Positions 1 to 12,760 of a stretch of 64,000 nucleotides of DNA are shown one piece after another. The notes beneath the pieces were generated by a model. The model made no database searches and was not told the origin of the DNA. It saw only the letters and a list, made by a program, of their open reading frames with translations. Positions within the stretch are counted from its first letter, which is position 1, and every line of letters begins with the position of its first letter. The DNA comes from Eucommia ulmoides (lineage: Eukaryota > Streptophyta > Magnoliopsida > Garryales > Eucommiaceae), in contig CM028335.1 in the NCBI GenBank assembly GCA_016647705.1, positions 4,087,501-4,151,500 of the forward strand. Direction: 5' to 3'. Both the position numbers and the translations under genes were made by a program.

Positions 1-3000
1 AACCATTTAGAAATGCACTATTTACATCCATTTGATATAACTTAAAATTATGTTGACATGCAAAAGCGAGTAGCATTCTAATTGCTTCTAGTCTAGAAAC
101 ATGAGCATAAGTTTCATTATAATCAATTCATTCATCTTAATTATAGCCTTGTGCTACTAATCTTGCTTTATTTCTAATTACCATAACAGATTCATCATTT
201 TTATTTCTAAAAACACATTTAGTACCAATAACTGGATGAAAATCCGGTCTCAGAATAAGACACCATACTTTGTTCTGCTCAAATTGAACTAACTCATCTT
301 GCATTGCGAAAATTCAAGATTCATCAGTTAATACCTCATCTATATTTTTAGGCTCAATTTGAGATAAGAAAGCAAGATTAATTATATCCTTAAGAGAAGA
401 ACGAGTACTTACATTTCTTTCGAAATTACCGATGATTTTTTTTACCGAATGTCCCGGTACTGTCTTTATAACTCTTGGAAAAATCGAATTTTTTTTCCTA
501 GGTTCCTCCTCTTGTTGGGACTCCTTAGGTACATTATCACCTTGGTTTTGATTATTTGAAATATCTGCATCATCATCATCCAAAACCTTTCTCAACAAGA
601 ATGGATCAGCTTCCTCAAAAATAACATGCATAGTTTTTTCTACTATTAACGTATGTTTATTATAAACTCTATAAGCCTTACTGTTAGTAGTATATCCAAG
701 GAAAATCCTATAATTTGATTTAGCATCAAATTTACCAAGATTATCCTTGTCATTCAAAATAAAACACTTACATCTAAATACTTTAAAATAGGAAATATTA
801 GGAGTCTTACCATTCCAGATTTCATATAGGATTTTATTAAACCCTCTACGAATCGATACCCAATGCACTACGTGGCAAGCTGTACTTAATGCTTCGGCGC
901 AGAAGTAGGTTGGTAAGTGATTTTCATTAAGCATCGTTCTGGCCATCTCTTAAAGCGTCCTATTCTTCCTTTCCACTACACCATTTTGCTGCGGTGATCT
1001 TGCTGCAGAAAAGTTATGAGCATAACCATGCTCATCCCAGTAACTTACCATATCATCATTCTTAAACTCTCTTCATCTGTCACTTCGAATGTTAATAATG
1101 GAACATTGCTTCTTATTTTGAACACGTTTACAAAATTTAGCAAGAACAGAAGCAACCTCACTTTTCTTAGCTAGAAAAATACCCAGGTAAGTCTGGAATA
1201 ATCATCAACAATAGAAAATGCATAAAACTTACTACCAAAACTAGGAACATAATTAGACCCAAACAAATCAAGATGCAATAATTCAAGACATCTAGACGTG
1301 GACGTGTGCATTTTTTTCTTAAATGGTGATCTAACCTATTTGCTTAATTGACATGTATCACATACTTTATCTTTCACAAATTTCAAATCAGGTAGGCCAC
1401 ATACGAGACTCTTCTTAGATAAATTAAAGATTAATTCCATACTAGCATACTCAAGTCTTCTATGCCATAACCAACTATTCTCAGATAAAACATTCAAACA
1501 AGATAAATTTTGAGAATTGAAATCATCAAATGAGCATAAATAAACATGTTCAAATCGTGATGCAACTAGCAAGATACTACTATCATGACTATTCTTAATA
1601 ATGCACATATCATGATCAAATATAACATTATAGCCCTTGTCACATAGTTGACTAATACTAAGCAAATTATGTTTAAATCCATCAATTAGTAACGCATCTT
1701 TAATAATAGTAGTACCATTACCAATGTTACCTATATCGATAATTTTACCCTTTGGGTTGTTTCCAAAAGTCACATGACCTCCATCTTTAGGTGTCAAATA
1801 TGTAAATTTTTCTTTGTCTCCCGTCATGTGTCAAGAATAACCATTATCTAGGAACCATTTGTCCTTACTTGTTGAACCTTTTAGAATAACCGGGAAGGAG
1901 TACCTCAAATAGTTCCTATGTGGTACCTAGCCTAAGTGGGTCTGATCATGTTAGTCGGGACAATTTTAGTTCCTTTTGGAACCCAAACTTATCTACAGTT
2001 AGATATTTTAGCAAAACATCTATGAATAGTATGCCTCACAATATTACATTTAAAATATCTAACAAAATCCTTGGTTTCAGAAAAGAATTTGTGAAAACAT
2101 TTTTGTTTAAGATTTTTCTAAGATTCAATACCGGCTTTATCAAAAACTCCACATGAACTTCCCAAAAGCATTTTCAAATTATTTTCACCGCCGGTGAATT
2201 TGAGAACAATTGATTGCAAATCCATCAACTTGGATTTCAATTCATTGTTTTCAGATACATAGTCCATTACTTGCTTGTTTAATATATTAATTGTACTTTG
2301 AAGGACATTTATTTTAGAATACTAGTTTTTATAATCATGAGAGAGTTCTTGATAAATATAAAATAATTCATCAAAATTTAAAGAACAAGAACTTAAATAT
2401 TTAGTTACCTCACCACCAGTAGCAATCAATGCAAACATGGACATATCTTCACTATCTGATTTTTTCAAGTTACTTGAATCAGTATCATCCCAAGTAATCT
2501 TCATGGATTTCTTCTTACTCTTCTTTGTTTTCTTATTTTCTTTCTTCTACTTTTCTTTTTCTTTATCTTTCTTAGGTTCGGGACAATCATTTTGAAAGTG
2601 ACCGATCTTGTGACAATTGTAACATTCCACATTAGTCATGTTGAGGTTTTAGCGCCAAGAATTTTATCTTGCTATTTTCGGTGTCATCCTCATATCCTTT
2701 AATTACCGCTTCATGAGTCATCAAGTTGCCTATGAGATCATCAATTTCGTATTTGCCAAGATCATTAACTTCCTCAATTGTCGTCACTTTTGACTCCCAT
2801 ATTATTGTTAAAGATCTTAGGACCTTTCGAACTCTATCCTCCATGGAGTATGGCTTTCCAAGTTGACTCAAGTTATTGCAAATGTTGTTGAAGCGAGTAT
2901 ACATCTCATGAATCGATTCAGTTTCTTCCATTCTGAACAACTCAAATTTTCACATAAGAGCATTGATTTTCGATTGCTTCACTTGACTTGTCCCTTCATG

Positions 3001-4470
3001 GGTAACTTATAGCTTATCTTACATCTCCTTTGCAGATTTACAACTTGAAACTCTAGAATATTCATTAGCATCTAAATAGCAAAATAGAATGTTAATAGCC
3101 TGAGAGTTTATAGAGAGTTTCTGCTTATCAAAAGCAGTTAGTTGTTCCTTCTTCTTCTCGACTCCGTTTTCCATTGGAATAAACGGACCATCCTCGATTG
3201 TTAGCCACACACCGTAATTTGTAGCCTGAAGGAAGGGTATCATTCTATTTTTCCAGAACGAATAATTTTCACCCGCAAACAAAAGTGGTTGGTGCATAGA
3301 CTGCCCCTCAACTAATGTGTCTATTATGTGCGTCATGTGATCTTTGTTAGCTAAAGCTAAGTGTGTCGAGCTAAACTAGTTCTGATACTAATTATTGGCC
3401 CAGTAAGCTACCCAAGAGGGGGATGAATTGGGTAAATAAAAAAAATATCAGAGAAAAAAATACTTTAATAACCCAAATAATTAATTTTAATTATAAATTA
3501 ATTATTATCTTTATATCACAACGGAAATATAAAATCAACTAGGTGCACACCAAATAACAAAAATAAATAATGTAAAGATAGCAGCACACCAGAAATTTAT
3601 ACTGGTTCACCAAGCTACTCTTGGCTAATCCAATCTTCCGAGCCTCACAGAGAGTCGCACCCACTAAACTCAAGTCCCTTTAAAGGTAGGAACCAAATCC
3701 TCATAAAGATTCTTTTACAGGCTTAGAATCAACCTTTACAAAATTTCATTTTCACAGGCTTAGGAATAACCTCTACTTTTGCAGGCTCAAGAATAACCTA
3801 ATTCTTTTTAAAACAAAAGTAAAAGAATCAAAACCTCACAAACACTCTAAATATTAAGAAGAATTATTACTTCAATCTCTTTACAGGAAGAAACTGAAAC
3901 CAGCTACCCTTGAATTAAATACTCTCATCAGTATTTAATCCGTCACTCAACTTACCAATTAAAAATTGCCAAGTAATTTTTTTCACTAGGAGCTTCTACC
4001 ACTCTAGATAAATTAAAACTCAATTAATATCACAAAACTAGTGATAAAAAAATGAGATATTCAAAATATGATTTTAAACAAAAATTGATAACACGTAATC
4101 AGATTAATTCTATAAATTGTTTAAAAAATATTTTTCAATAAAAATCAAAAAACAATTTCTAAAGATCAAATTCCAAAAAATAATCAAGCAATACTAAATA
4201 AAAAGTAATTTAGAAAGATCTCACCCGAAATCCACTGAAAGAATAATTATAGCGATGTTATTTCAGAATCAGTAGCAACAATGATTCACAGCAAATAATT
4301 CTCAGGAATGTCGTTTAGAAAAGCTCTCACAATTCTCAATATGATTTATCTTAGAAAAGCTCAGTATAATCTATTGATCTCTATTAATCTCACTTGTTGA
4401 AATAAAAACGCAGGTCTATATAAATGAGATTAAAATCAGCTCTCTAACGGTTAGTTCCCATTTGTTATGA
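1..4470 (-). mobile_element. Copia LTR retrotransposon, Sirevirus-like, broken, cut by window edge
   Basis: A fossil Ty1/copia element read on the minus strand. From high to low coordinates the parts are: one LTR (about 3,393-4,470), a primer-binding site resembling the initiator tRNA-Met type (about 3,381-3,392), gag (about 3,340-2,320, including a gag N-terminal domain and a basic, zinc-knuckle-like end), a pre-integrase/protease region (about 1,830-1,336), integrase (about 1,330-314) and the start of reverse transcriptase (about 300-1). The integrase C-terminal region has the plant Copia pattern with KVFRCKCFILN and FLGYTTNSKAYRVYN. The gag style and the LTR edge (CCCAAGAGGGGGATGAATTGG) suggest the Sirevirus/Maximus lineage. 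It is clearly broken, with several interruptions, and the other LTR is outside the window. It looks old. Confidence 0.85.
3393..4470 (-). repeat. 5' LTR of the Sirevirus-like Copia element
   Basis: The inner edge is placed next to the primer-binding-site-like TCTGATACTA (plus strand, 3,381-3,390), followed by TTATTGG and the CCCAAGAGGGGGATG stretch typical of this group. A TATA-like string read on the minus strand near 4,420 would be the element's promoter. The outer edge is not resolved: no second LTR is in the window to compare with, and no target duplication was found. The end given is therefore only approximate. Confidence 0.55.
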
Positions 4471-4494
4471 CACTTAATTACTCTTATTATATTT

Positions 4495-5234
4495 AGTAGA
4501 TATTCACTTACATTATTTTTCACTTGATTTAATTTCAATTTTAGTTTATTTTTTTAAATATTTTATGAACATTTTAAAATATAAAGAATTAGAGAAACCA
4601 AAAAATAAAAAATTTCACTGCATATTAATCTTCAGTTATATTCCATTAGAAAATTACATAAATTCACTTATCCCCAAGTGGAAATCCAAAAAAAATAAAA
4701 ATAAAGTGGAAATCTGCTGAAAATTAAGACGATTGATGTCCGTCGTCTTCGCCAATCATCACACCGTCGCACTTTTTCCATCTTCATCGATCTTCAATAA
4801 GTAGATAGGTGTATATCTATTAAAAATCAATAAGTAGATATCCACTAAAAATAATTAGTGGATATTCATTTAACTAAAAAATAACACGAACATTTAAACA
4901 ATCAATAAATATCCACTGAACTAAAAAAATAACACAAGCATTTGAACAATCAAATTAAACAATCAGTAGATATTCACTGAATTAAAAAATAACACAAACA
5001 TCTATACACAAAAGATAAAAATGACAAATAAATCAAGAAATCGTTAGAACTTAAGTTGAATCTAATTGGGCTATCCTAAATAATATTAAAATTCTAATTC
5101 AATTTCATTTATCATCCTTCACCTATTAAGCAATGGACATCCACTAAACAATAACACATTATTAATTTTCAGTGGATATCCATACAAAATCAGTCAGTAG
5201 ATATCCACATGAATCAATCAGTGGATATTCACTT
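4495..5234. repeat. Cluster of a 14-bp palindromic motif (AGTGGATATCCACT-like)
   Basis: At least nine near-copies of a self-complementary motif occur within about 740 bp: near 4,495, 4,833, 4,857, 4,904, 4,964, 5,131, 5,171, 5,196 and 5,219. The consensus AGTGGATATCCACT is a perfect palindrome; most copies differ at one to three bases. Between 4,857 and 5,005 the motif is embedded in a degenerate tandem unit of about 47-60 bp that also contains AAAAAATAACACAARCATTT. The copies at 5,131-5,234 are separated by unrelated AT-rich sequence. No gene is evident. It could be a decayed minisatellite, a subterminal repeat region of an unrecognised transposon, or a cluster of binding sites. Confidence 0.6.
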
Positions 5235-6562
5235 ACCTCTAGTTGTTGAATCAAAACACAAGTACCCAAACAACAACTATAGAGATGAAAAATACAACAA
5301 CACCCAAAGAGCAACAAAAAAAAATAAAATCAGAAACTGAAAAATACAACCACGGAGATGAAAAATATAATAGCACCCAAACAATAATCAACACATCTCA
5401 ATACAACAGCACCTCAAACAGCCGCAAAAAAAAAAAAAAAAAAAAAAACTAAAATTGGGCGGCGGCAGTGGTGAAAACTACCTAGATCTGGACGGATCTG
5501 AGTAGATTTAAGCGACGAACAATGACCATTGGCGAGCAATGACGGCAGGAACGACGAGCATCAGCAACGAGCACCGAACAATGAGCAGCAAACGGAGGCA
5601 ACAAATAAAGGCGACAACAAACCGTCGCCACCACCATCGTCGTCATCTCCTAGACGATCTTCCTCGATTTGGCCATATTTGGCCAAATCAGAGTTCTCTC
5701 TTTCTCCCTCTATCCCTCGATTCGGTGACGCCACCATCCAACCCATCGTTGCTCTCCGTCACACCTTCCCGTCCAAATGTCATCACGCCTTGCCGTCGGA
5801 TGAGAGAGGGCAAAGGTCAGCTGTGCCATTTTAGGGTTCCCGTCGGATAAAAGAGAGAGAGAGAGAAGGAAGGATGAGAGAGGGTAGGGGTCAAACTTTA
5901 TAGGTTTAAGGTTTAAAATGATGAAGAGTATTTTTGTCATACAATTTATGTTGTAGGAGTTGTGCCATTTTCTTTTTCATTGTCCTATTTTAAAATAAGA
6001 CATTTGGAGGAAAAACCCTAAAGAATATTGGGTAATGTAAAAAATTTAGTTAAAGAATTTAGTGAAAATAAATATAAGACGGGAAAATAATAAATGATTT
6101 CAATAAATATTTTTTTTATTCGGCCGCATCAAAGTTCTTATAAATAGTATTTTAATGATTTTAGGGACAATAGGTGGAAAATCCTCTACTTAAGCTCTAA
6201 TTGATCAAAAATCTTATATGAGGTAAAAGTTTTTGATTTAGTCTTATCTGTTGTAAAAATGCGAAAGTCTTACTCACGTGATAGACACGTACTAGTTACA
6301 TGTAACTACTTTCTGTGCAATATTACTGTATTAGTTACAGGTAACTAATTTTATTTTTATTTTTATTTTTTATTTTTTCAATTACATATTCCAATAATAT
6401 GTAACTTTTTAGTTATATCTTTTTAGTTACATATCTCTGTTATATAACTAAAAAGTTTGATATTTTTCAGTAACATGTTTCAATAATATGTTCTTTTTTA
6501 GTTATATGTTTATGATATGTAAGTAAAAAATTTGATAATTTTCAATAACGTCACAAAATATT

Positions 6563-6595
<33 letters not shown>

Positions 6596-7506
6596 TGTAA
6601 CATATAATTAATATTATATAAATATATGTAACTAAAAATGCTCAAATATGTGTGAAAAGTAATAATTATGAAATTATAACTAACATTAGTTATATGTAAC
6701 AAAATTCACTATAAAAATCGAATGTATGTACTAAAAAACTTCCTACAATCTCTGTAATATCCTTACAATTCCTGCAATGCGGGACTAAAACACAAGTGAA
6801 ATTTAACTTAAAGGATTAAATCAAAATCTAATAACACAAAATAATTTTTTACCAATTAAACTTAAAAAAATAATTTTTCATCGATTTTCCCATAATTTTA
6901 TTATTCAAATAACTAGAAAGATGCTCAATCGCTACTTATCTCGAAATCGCACATAATTATGTTAACAGATCGATCTATAATTTTTTTTTCACAAACCAAG
7001 AATTCCATTATCAAATACGAATTTGAATCTTTCAATTTTACTCTTTCGTTGAAACTAAACGAGAGTGCCCCTTCAACTTTTTTGCTTTCCTCTCCATCGC
7101 TAGAGAAGTGATGGAGTCATTATTTTTTTTTATTCTTCTTCTTTTTCTTCTCTCTCTCTTTAAACAATTTTTTCATGAATAATAAAAAATTAGATAGAAA
7201 ATTTTGATGAATATCCTATTTAAAGGAAAAAAATATATATCTCTATCATGTAACAACCATATTTTGTAGATATCTAATTTGAGTTTACAATCTTTGATGC
7301 GATAATAATTGTTTTTTAAAAATAAAAAATAAAAAAAATTAGCTCAACTCCATTTATTTTAAATGGTGAAATAAAAAAATATTTAAGAAATGAGATTTTA
7401 CTCCTTTGTTTTCTTCTCTATTTTAATTTTAATTTTAATTTCACCTTTTTTTAAGTTAAACAAAAAGGAATAATTTTTCAATTTATTACGAGTATAAGGG
7501 AATAAA
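5235..7506. other. Intergenic AT-rich sequence with simple repeats, no supported gene
   Basis: Holds a 20-plus poly(A) run near 5,425-5,448, a GC-richer patch at 5,455-5,900 with overlapping open frames on both strands but no recognisable domain, an (AT)n microsatellite at about 6,567-6,592, and a stretch at 6,290-6,720 rich in variants of TTAGTTACATGTAAC. I see no RNA gene and no recognisable transposase or reverse-transcriptase motif. The 5,455-5,900 patch has the look of a gene leader (pyrimidine-rich, CG-containing), but there is nothing to identify it. Confidence 0.5.
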
Positions 7507-8706
7507 ATATATGTAACGACCCGATTTCCCAAGACTGCCACTTGACTTCTCCTATGAAGAATTAATACTAATTTCGATTGACCGAATTTTCATTCTATAA
7601 AATCTGGTAAATTTTATAACAATGACAATAATTTTAGTTGTCGATTTTACAACGGTAACTAGTAAATATAATAATTATGATTAAAAAACAACCGAAAACC
7701 ATTAATTTATTTTGAATTAATCCGTGAATTTTACATACAATGGCGACAGTTATAATTATCGTGGACGATAATTTTACTAACTATATTAAATAATCAGTAA
7801 TCAGATCAGATAAATTTTACACACAATGACAATGATTAGAAGTATCGAATTTTCAAGTTGCCAATAGAAATCCAAATAACACTCTGGTCGTCGTTTCGTT
7901 CTCATCGGCCCTATCCCTTTAGAGAATTAACACTAGAATCGAACGACCAATATTTTATTTCATAAATATGAAACATTAATGATAACTATTAAGATTTTAA
8001 CCATCAATGATAACCATTAAATATATCATTAGAAAATCAATGATATGTGTATTAATTTTATCTCTACCAAGATAATATAACCTATGTGGTAATTAATTAA
8101 TCCAAATTTTACCTCTATCAGCATTCATTAAATTAAATGGTGGTATCATACCTAATACTCAACATGATATGTTGAGTTAGTAATTCATATAATAGTCAAT
8201 TTATTTCGCCACATTATCCTAGGCAAAATATACCCCAATTATTTCAGGTTAAATATTTTAACATTATACTTATCGATTCTGATAAATTTTACAACTACGG
8301 TGACAATAATTATACTCAATTTATCGATTCAAAATTTACAATGGTAAATTTTAACTACATTTATTATAAATAATTAATAAATACACTTATTTCAAGTTAA
8401 ATAGAATTCCAAATAAAATATCTAGCACCACACTATTCTCAAATAAATTCAGTTAAATTCCTCAAATAAATAAAATAATTCATGTTGATTTATCACAATA
8501 ATAAATTATTCCAAATTTTACAGTCGATTTTTACAACAGTAAGTAATAACTACAATTCATACAAATAGAAAGTATAATATAATTTCTCTTACAGCTTCGC
8601 ACTCACCGGCCCTGCAATCAAAACTATGGGATTGTGAGTTAATGTTCAGTAAAATTTCAACTCCATTAATATATGTATCTAACCAAATCACAAATAAACA
8701 CATAAA

Positions 8707-8945
8707 CACTACAACAAAAATGACTTATTAGGACATTTTTTTAGAGACAATTAATAAATAATGTCCTTATAAAATCTTATTGAGACACTTAACCCTAGTG
8801 TCCTTATAATTTTCTTCCCAAAAAATAATATCTTTATAATATTTATTTAATAAGACACATTTTAAAAAATATATAATAAAAATATTATAAACAAATTTAA
8901 TAGGACACATATAAAAGTGTCCTATTAAGGGCACAAATAAAATTT
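8707..8945. repeat. Left terminal and subterminal repeat region of the CACTA element
   Basis: Terminal CACTACAACAAAAA followed by repeated short motifs in both orientations: TTAGGACATT, ATGTCCTTATAA, GTGTCCTTATAA, AATAGGACACAT and GTGTCCTATTAAGG. Their spacing is irregular. The mirror region is at 12,760-13,020. In the En/Spm family such motifs are binding sites for the regulatory transposition protein; that role here is inferred from family knowledge. Confidence 0.85.
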
Positions 8946-9179
8946 TCATTTTTAATCTCTAATTAGAAAAGTATAATTATGAATCAAATTGAAAAAGAAG
9001 TATAAACTATTTGTATAATTATGAACTAAAGTGTTTTCAAACTTCTCTTCTATTTTATTTATTTTCACTTTGGTCCTTGGTAGTTTCAATTAAAAGAGTT
9101 TGACCTAAAATAAAAATATTAATTTTTAGATATACCTAGATGTAAATACCCACTTTTTCATTTGGTCTTATTTTCACCA

Positions 9180-9550
9180 AGTGTGTTCGGCAGAATCCCT
9201 TATTTCATCTTGAGCTAGGCAGTGGGAAAATCATTTGCGAAGAAGCTCGACCAGAAACTCAATCCATTCATCCATTCATCTTCGGAGCTTAATCCATTCA
9301 TCCATTCATCTCTCAATCCATTCATTTCCAGAATCTTCACCTCCCTTTCCAACTTCTCTTCTGACTTCTCAATCGATCGAAGAAAAGGAATGAAGAAATT
9401 TTGAGAATCGATCGGAGCTTAATAGCGGATAATCATTCCAATCGAGCCAATTTCTCAAGCAATCGATTCAATCTTAAGTTGTTCTTCTTCAAGCTCGGCT
9501 TCGGTTGCTGCTTTTTAGGTATGTTTATGTTTTAGGTTTAGGTTTAGGTT
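9180..9550 (+). other. Captured gene leader-like segment inside the CACTA element
   Basis: A segment that is less AT-rich than its surroundings. It contains a short repeated stretch (AATCCATTCATCCATTCATC, occurring about 9,261-9,320), is rich in TC and GAA, and ends at about 9,521 with TTTTTAG followed by GTATGTTTATG, a good splice donor. That structure resembles a plant 5' untranslated exon followed by an intron. A 60-codon open frame at 9,222-9,404 is dominated by the repeated NPFIHSS string and looks like non-coding sequence read by chance. It may be the leader exon of the SH3P-like gene whose coding exons follow at 10,264, but there is no direct evidence. Confidence 0.4.
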
Positions 9551-10263
9551 TTCAAGTATTTTCGCTTTTCAGCTCCGATTATTTCTGAAATTGCTTAGTA
9601 ATTTTCGCCGCCAGATCTGGAATTAGGTGATTGAATAGATCCATTTATTTTTTACTCTACTTTTGATACATAAATTCACTGACTAATATAATTTTCTGGT
9701 ATACCTTAATGATTATATTTAGATTTAGGATTCTAGTTAGCTTTTAATTAAGTTTTGTATGAGTGCATATGTGTGTGCGTACGGCAGTGCAAGTCTATAT
9801 CTGGTTTGATTAGGTTATATAAACTCATTAGAGGAGGTATTTGGAACTAGAGTTGAACAGCAAAACTTACATCTCTAAGCAATCGTTCGGTATGAGGTGG
9901 TCGTCGAGTTGATTTTTGTGATGGATTTTAGAGGAAGTTATCTTAGCTTCCGTGATTAAATTCCTACTAGGCTACCATTATGCTTGATGAATGAACCTAA
10001 CTCATAGCTGAAGAATCTTCTTTGCTATTACCGTGCTCTCTGCTCAGTTTTCGCAGACATTCTTATAATTCAATGCTATTGTTTTTATTATGCTAGCAAC
10101 GGGTGCTTGTCCCTATATTTCTTCAATTTCACAATCTAAAATGATAATCCATGTGTTTTGACTTGGTTTGCTTGTTGTAGAGCTATAACTTTGTAATTTA
10201 TGCGCCTGCATTGAATCCATCATCTGTCACGGAAATGCTTACCTCTGATTTTCAAATTTTTAG

Positions 10264-10798
10264 GTTGTCCTCAAACAGTTTGGAGTTGGTGGATATGGAG
10301 GTTCAGATGGTGTTATTTCTGACAAAGCAGTGGTCCTACAACATCAAAAACTCGAGAAGCTTTACATATCAACACGTGCTGCCAAGGTTTCTCTCTACCT
10401 CTCTTTGTAACCATAATTATTATCAAAAGAAAATTAATATATTCTCCCATCTACTTTCACAGCCTGTGAATGTTTACTTTTTAAATTTTAGCATTTCCAA
10501 GGGGATATTGTTCGAGGTGTGGAAGGTTATATAGTTACAGGGTCTAAAAAAGTTGAAATTGGTGAGTTTTTTAAAGCTACAAATCCATTTGATTTGCATC
10601 ACAGTTAAACAAAGTGTGTTTATACTCTTTATCTCTCTCCAAACAGGTACAAAGTTGTCAGAGGATAGCTGTAAATATGGTGGCGAGAACACATGCACAA
10701 GTGGTAGCACATTATCCAAAGTTGCTCTAAGTTTTGCAAGAGCTCGTGCTCAGATGGAGAAAGAGCATGGAAATATGTTGAAAGCGCTTGGCACCCAG
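10264..10798 (+). pseudogene. Captured fragment of an SH3P (BAR/SH3-domain) protein gene, three exons
   Basis: Three exon pieces with proper splice sites: 10,264-10,386 (after TTTTTAG, before GTTTCT), 10,492-10,561 (after TTTTAG, before GTGAGT) and 10,647-10,798 (after AAACAG, before GTTTTA). In frame they read VLKQFGVGGYGGSDGVISD, then HFQGDIVRGVEGYIVTGSKK, then GTKLSEDSCKYGGENTC and ARARAQMEKEHGNMLKALGT. This matches my memory of the N-terminal BAR domain of plant SH3 domain-containing proteins (the SH3P1/2/3 group), membrane-curving proteins acting in clathrin-coated vesicle traffic and autophagy. Phases join correctly across both introns. The start codon exon, the rest of the BAR domain and the SH3 domain are absent, so it cannot make the host protein. 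It lies within the CACTA element. Confidence 0.85.
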
Positions 10799-11269
10799 GT
10801 TTTAATCTTGACCTTTTCTTCGCTCCTTACATTTTATATGAATGCAAGGTTAAGTGGGGATGCTATATTGAGACGTATTTGCAAAGTGAAACATTCAACT
10901 ATCAATTTCTCATCGAAAATGAAAGATTTAGATAGGTTAGAACAGATTTGGAAGATTTTTAGAATACCATAGCAGTCGTGATATGGTCTTTTAGTATGTA
11001 ATGTATGATCACTTCGTGTTACCTTTTCTCATTATGGCTAAGTATTTTTTCCTCACATTTCCTTTCTCAACTTCCAAGATCTTTATCAAGTGCGCACAAT
11101 TCACAATTAATAAAAACTCCAGATTTTTTTTTTTCCAATAGGGTATTAATCTTTTCCAAGTTTGTTAGGAAGAAAAAACTAGATAATAAAACAGAAGCCC
11201 TAACCAAACTGCTCATAGTATTTGTTATCTTCTCATCATTAAGCCAATTTTTTTTCACTTGAAAAACAG

Positions 11270-11430
11270 GTTCCTGACTATGCAATGAGCTTTGGGTGGT
11301 AGGTGTGCTTGGATATATAAACTATGTATAATCTTGGTGTAATGAGTGAAATGAGTGACAGGGAGATGGTGATTATGAACTTGTGAAGGATGTACTCATT
11401 GATGACTTTCTTCGCAACCGAATCAAAAAG
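11270..11430 (+). pseudogene. Unidentified captured exon-like pieces inside the CACTA element
   Basis: The clearest piece is 11,362-11,430, bounded by GTGACAG and GTATGT. It is 69 bp, exactly 23 codons, reading GDGDYELVKDVLIDDFLRN then RIKK. A second short piece at about 11,270-11,298 (after AAAACAG, before GTAGGT) reads VPDYAMSFG. Both show the splice-site setting and codon structure of real plant exons, but I do not recognise the parent gene. They lie between the SH3P-like and the sugar-transporter fragments, in the same orientation. They may come from one or two further genes, or be later exons of a captured gene rearranged during capture. Confidence 0.5.
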
Positions 11431-11599
11431 GTATGTTGATTCACGTTCAAGGGATCTTCCATCTGTTTTAGTCAACTTTTACTAATGGCCATGCTTATGA
11501 TTTGGAAATCGTAGGTGACCTCCTTTTAGTGATTTTTTGCGTGTTAATGATCTAGAAGAAGAAGAAAAAAAAAATCTTGTCATGGGTTTGTTTGTTTGT

Positions 11600-12075
11600 A
11601 GGAAGCCCTGTTCTTGGAGATTACTGGACCACTCCTATTTCCCTTCACAATCACTAGAATTTCTCTTCCTTCCCGAAATAGAATCATTTCAATCGTTGAT
11701 GTGATTTAAGATCCCCCCGATTGATCTTAAGGTAAGGCTGAGTTTTCCTTTTAGGGTAATTGATTTTTACTTCTTGCCCTCATCGCAACCTCTATGCACA
11801 TACATAAATGCTCTAATTATGAGGTGCTTTGTTTGCCTGCATTCTATAATCTGTCTGTCTGCATGTGAATTTCTTCCTATTGGGCAACCGTCCTTTTGAA
11901 TCAAGTTTCGATCTTTGTATAATTTATTTCTTCCCAAAACACACTAAAAGAAAAGAAGTGATCATTTTTCCTTGTGTTGTTCCAATTTGAAGGAAGATGA
12001 GTGGAGCTGTGCTTGTGGCTGTTGTTGCTACCGTTGGCAACTTGTTGCAAGGATGGGATAACGCTACAATTGCCG
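11600..12075 (+). pseudogene. Captured 5' end of a tonoplast sugar transporter (TST/TMT) gene
   Basis: The coding part is 11,997-12,075, starting with ATG and reading MSGAVLVAVVATVGNLLQGW then DNATIA, ending at the splice donor GGTAAATC. This is the highly conserved N-terminal start of plant tonoplast monosaccharide/sugar transporters, which are proton-coupled carriers in the vacuole membrane; the stretch would be the first transmembrane segment. Upstream, a leader-like exon (about 11,600-11,731) ends at AAG before GTAAGGCTGAG, and an intron of about 260 bp runs to TTTGAAG at about 11,990. The captured block therefore includes leader, leader intron, first coding exon and the start of the next intron. 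The remaining roughly 700 residues are absent. Confidence 0.85.
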
Positions 12076-12339
12076 GTAAATCTTGTATTCTTCTTTCAGA
12101 TTTAAGTTTATTTACATCCTTAATTCATATGACTTTTTCTTCCTAATGTTTTTTTCTTAATTTATGAATTATGTCAACCAAAGCAATTTGAATTTGACTC
12201 CTGAGATACATGACTTTTTTCTCCAAGTATAGAAACAGAAATCTCCAAGTTTTACTTTAAATATAAAGGATGTACTCAAGAATTTTTGGGAATGGAAATC
12301 TGTTTTTGTTCTCTTCTCCATTTTTCAAAACAAAACTTA

Positions 12340-12760
12340 CGGGAAACAACTGAAATAGTTTTTTTTTTTTTTTTTTTTTGTGATGTAGCTGTAGCAGTGC
12401 AGTGCATGTAGCTGAAAAAAGGGGTACGAGGACCAACGTTTAAGCGCAGTATTTGGGGTCAAAGTGATGCGCAATTTTTTGTTCTTGTTCTCAGACAACA
12501 GAAAACAAAAATTTTGTTTGAAAAAAGATTTTGTTTCTGTTTCTGTTTTCAAACAAAAATATGGACTACATAGTAAACATATTTCTATTCCCAGATTTTG
12601 TTTCACAATTTTTAGTAATATTTGATTTTCAATTGGATAAATTTGGATTATTGGTTTTAGCCAAATTAAATATATTTATTAATTTTTTTAAAATTTTTAC
12701 TTTTTGGGACATAAAATTGTTGTATAAATTATTTATTAGTGATTTAAGGGATGCATTGTT
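12340..12760. other. Low-complexity filler between captured fragments and right CACTA end
   Basis: Contains a run of about 20 T at 12,358-12,379, a GC-richer patch at 12,380-12,475, then AT-rich sequence. The T run next to a non-AT-rich patch could be the reversed tail of a small retroposed sequence, but I found no flanking duplication. No gene seen. Confidence 0.35.

Noticed and set aside
1920-2156. Plus-strand open frame of 78 codons
   Set aside because: It lies antisense to the broken Copia gag-pol region and has no recognisable features.
5529-5850. Overlapping open frames on both strands in a GC-richer patch
   Set aside because: No domain, no splice signals, competing frames of equal length on both strands, and simple-sequence content (CATCGTCGTCATC); looks like leader or intergenic sequence.
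9528-9553. Telomere-like TTTAGGT repeats
   Set aside because: The unit is TTTAGGT, not the plant telomere TTTAGGG, and there are only three to four units next to a splice donor; no sign of an interstitial telomere.
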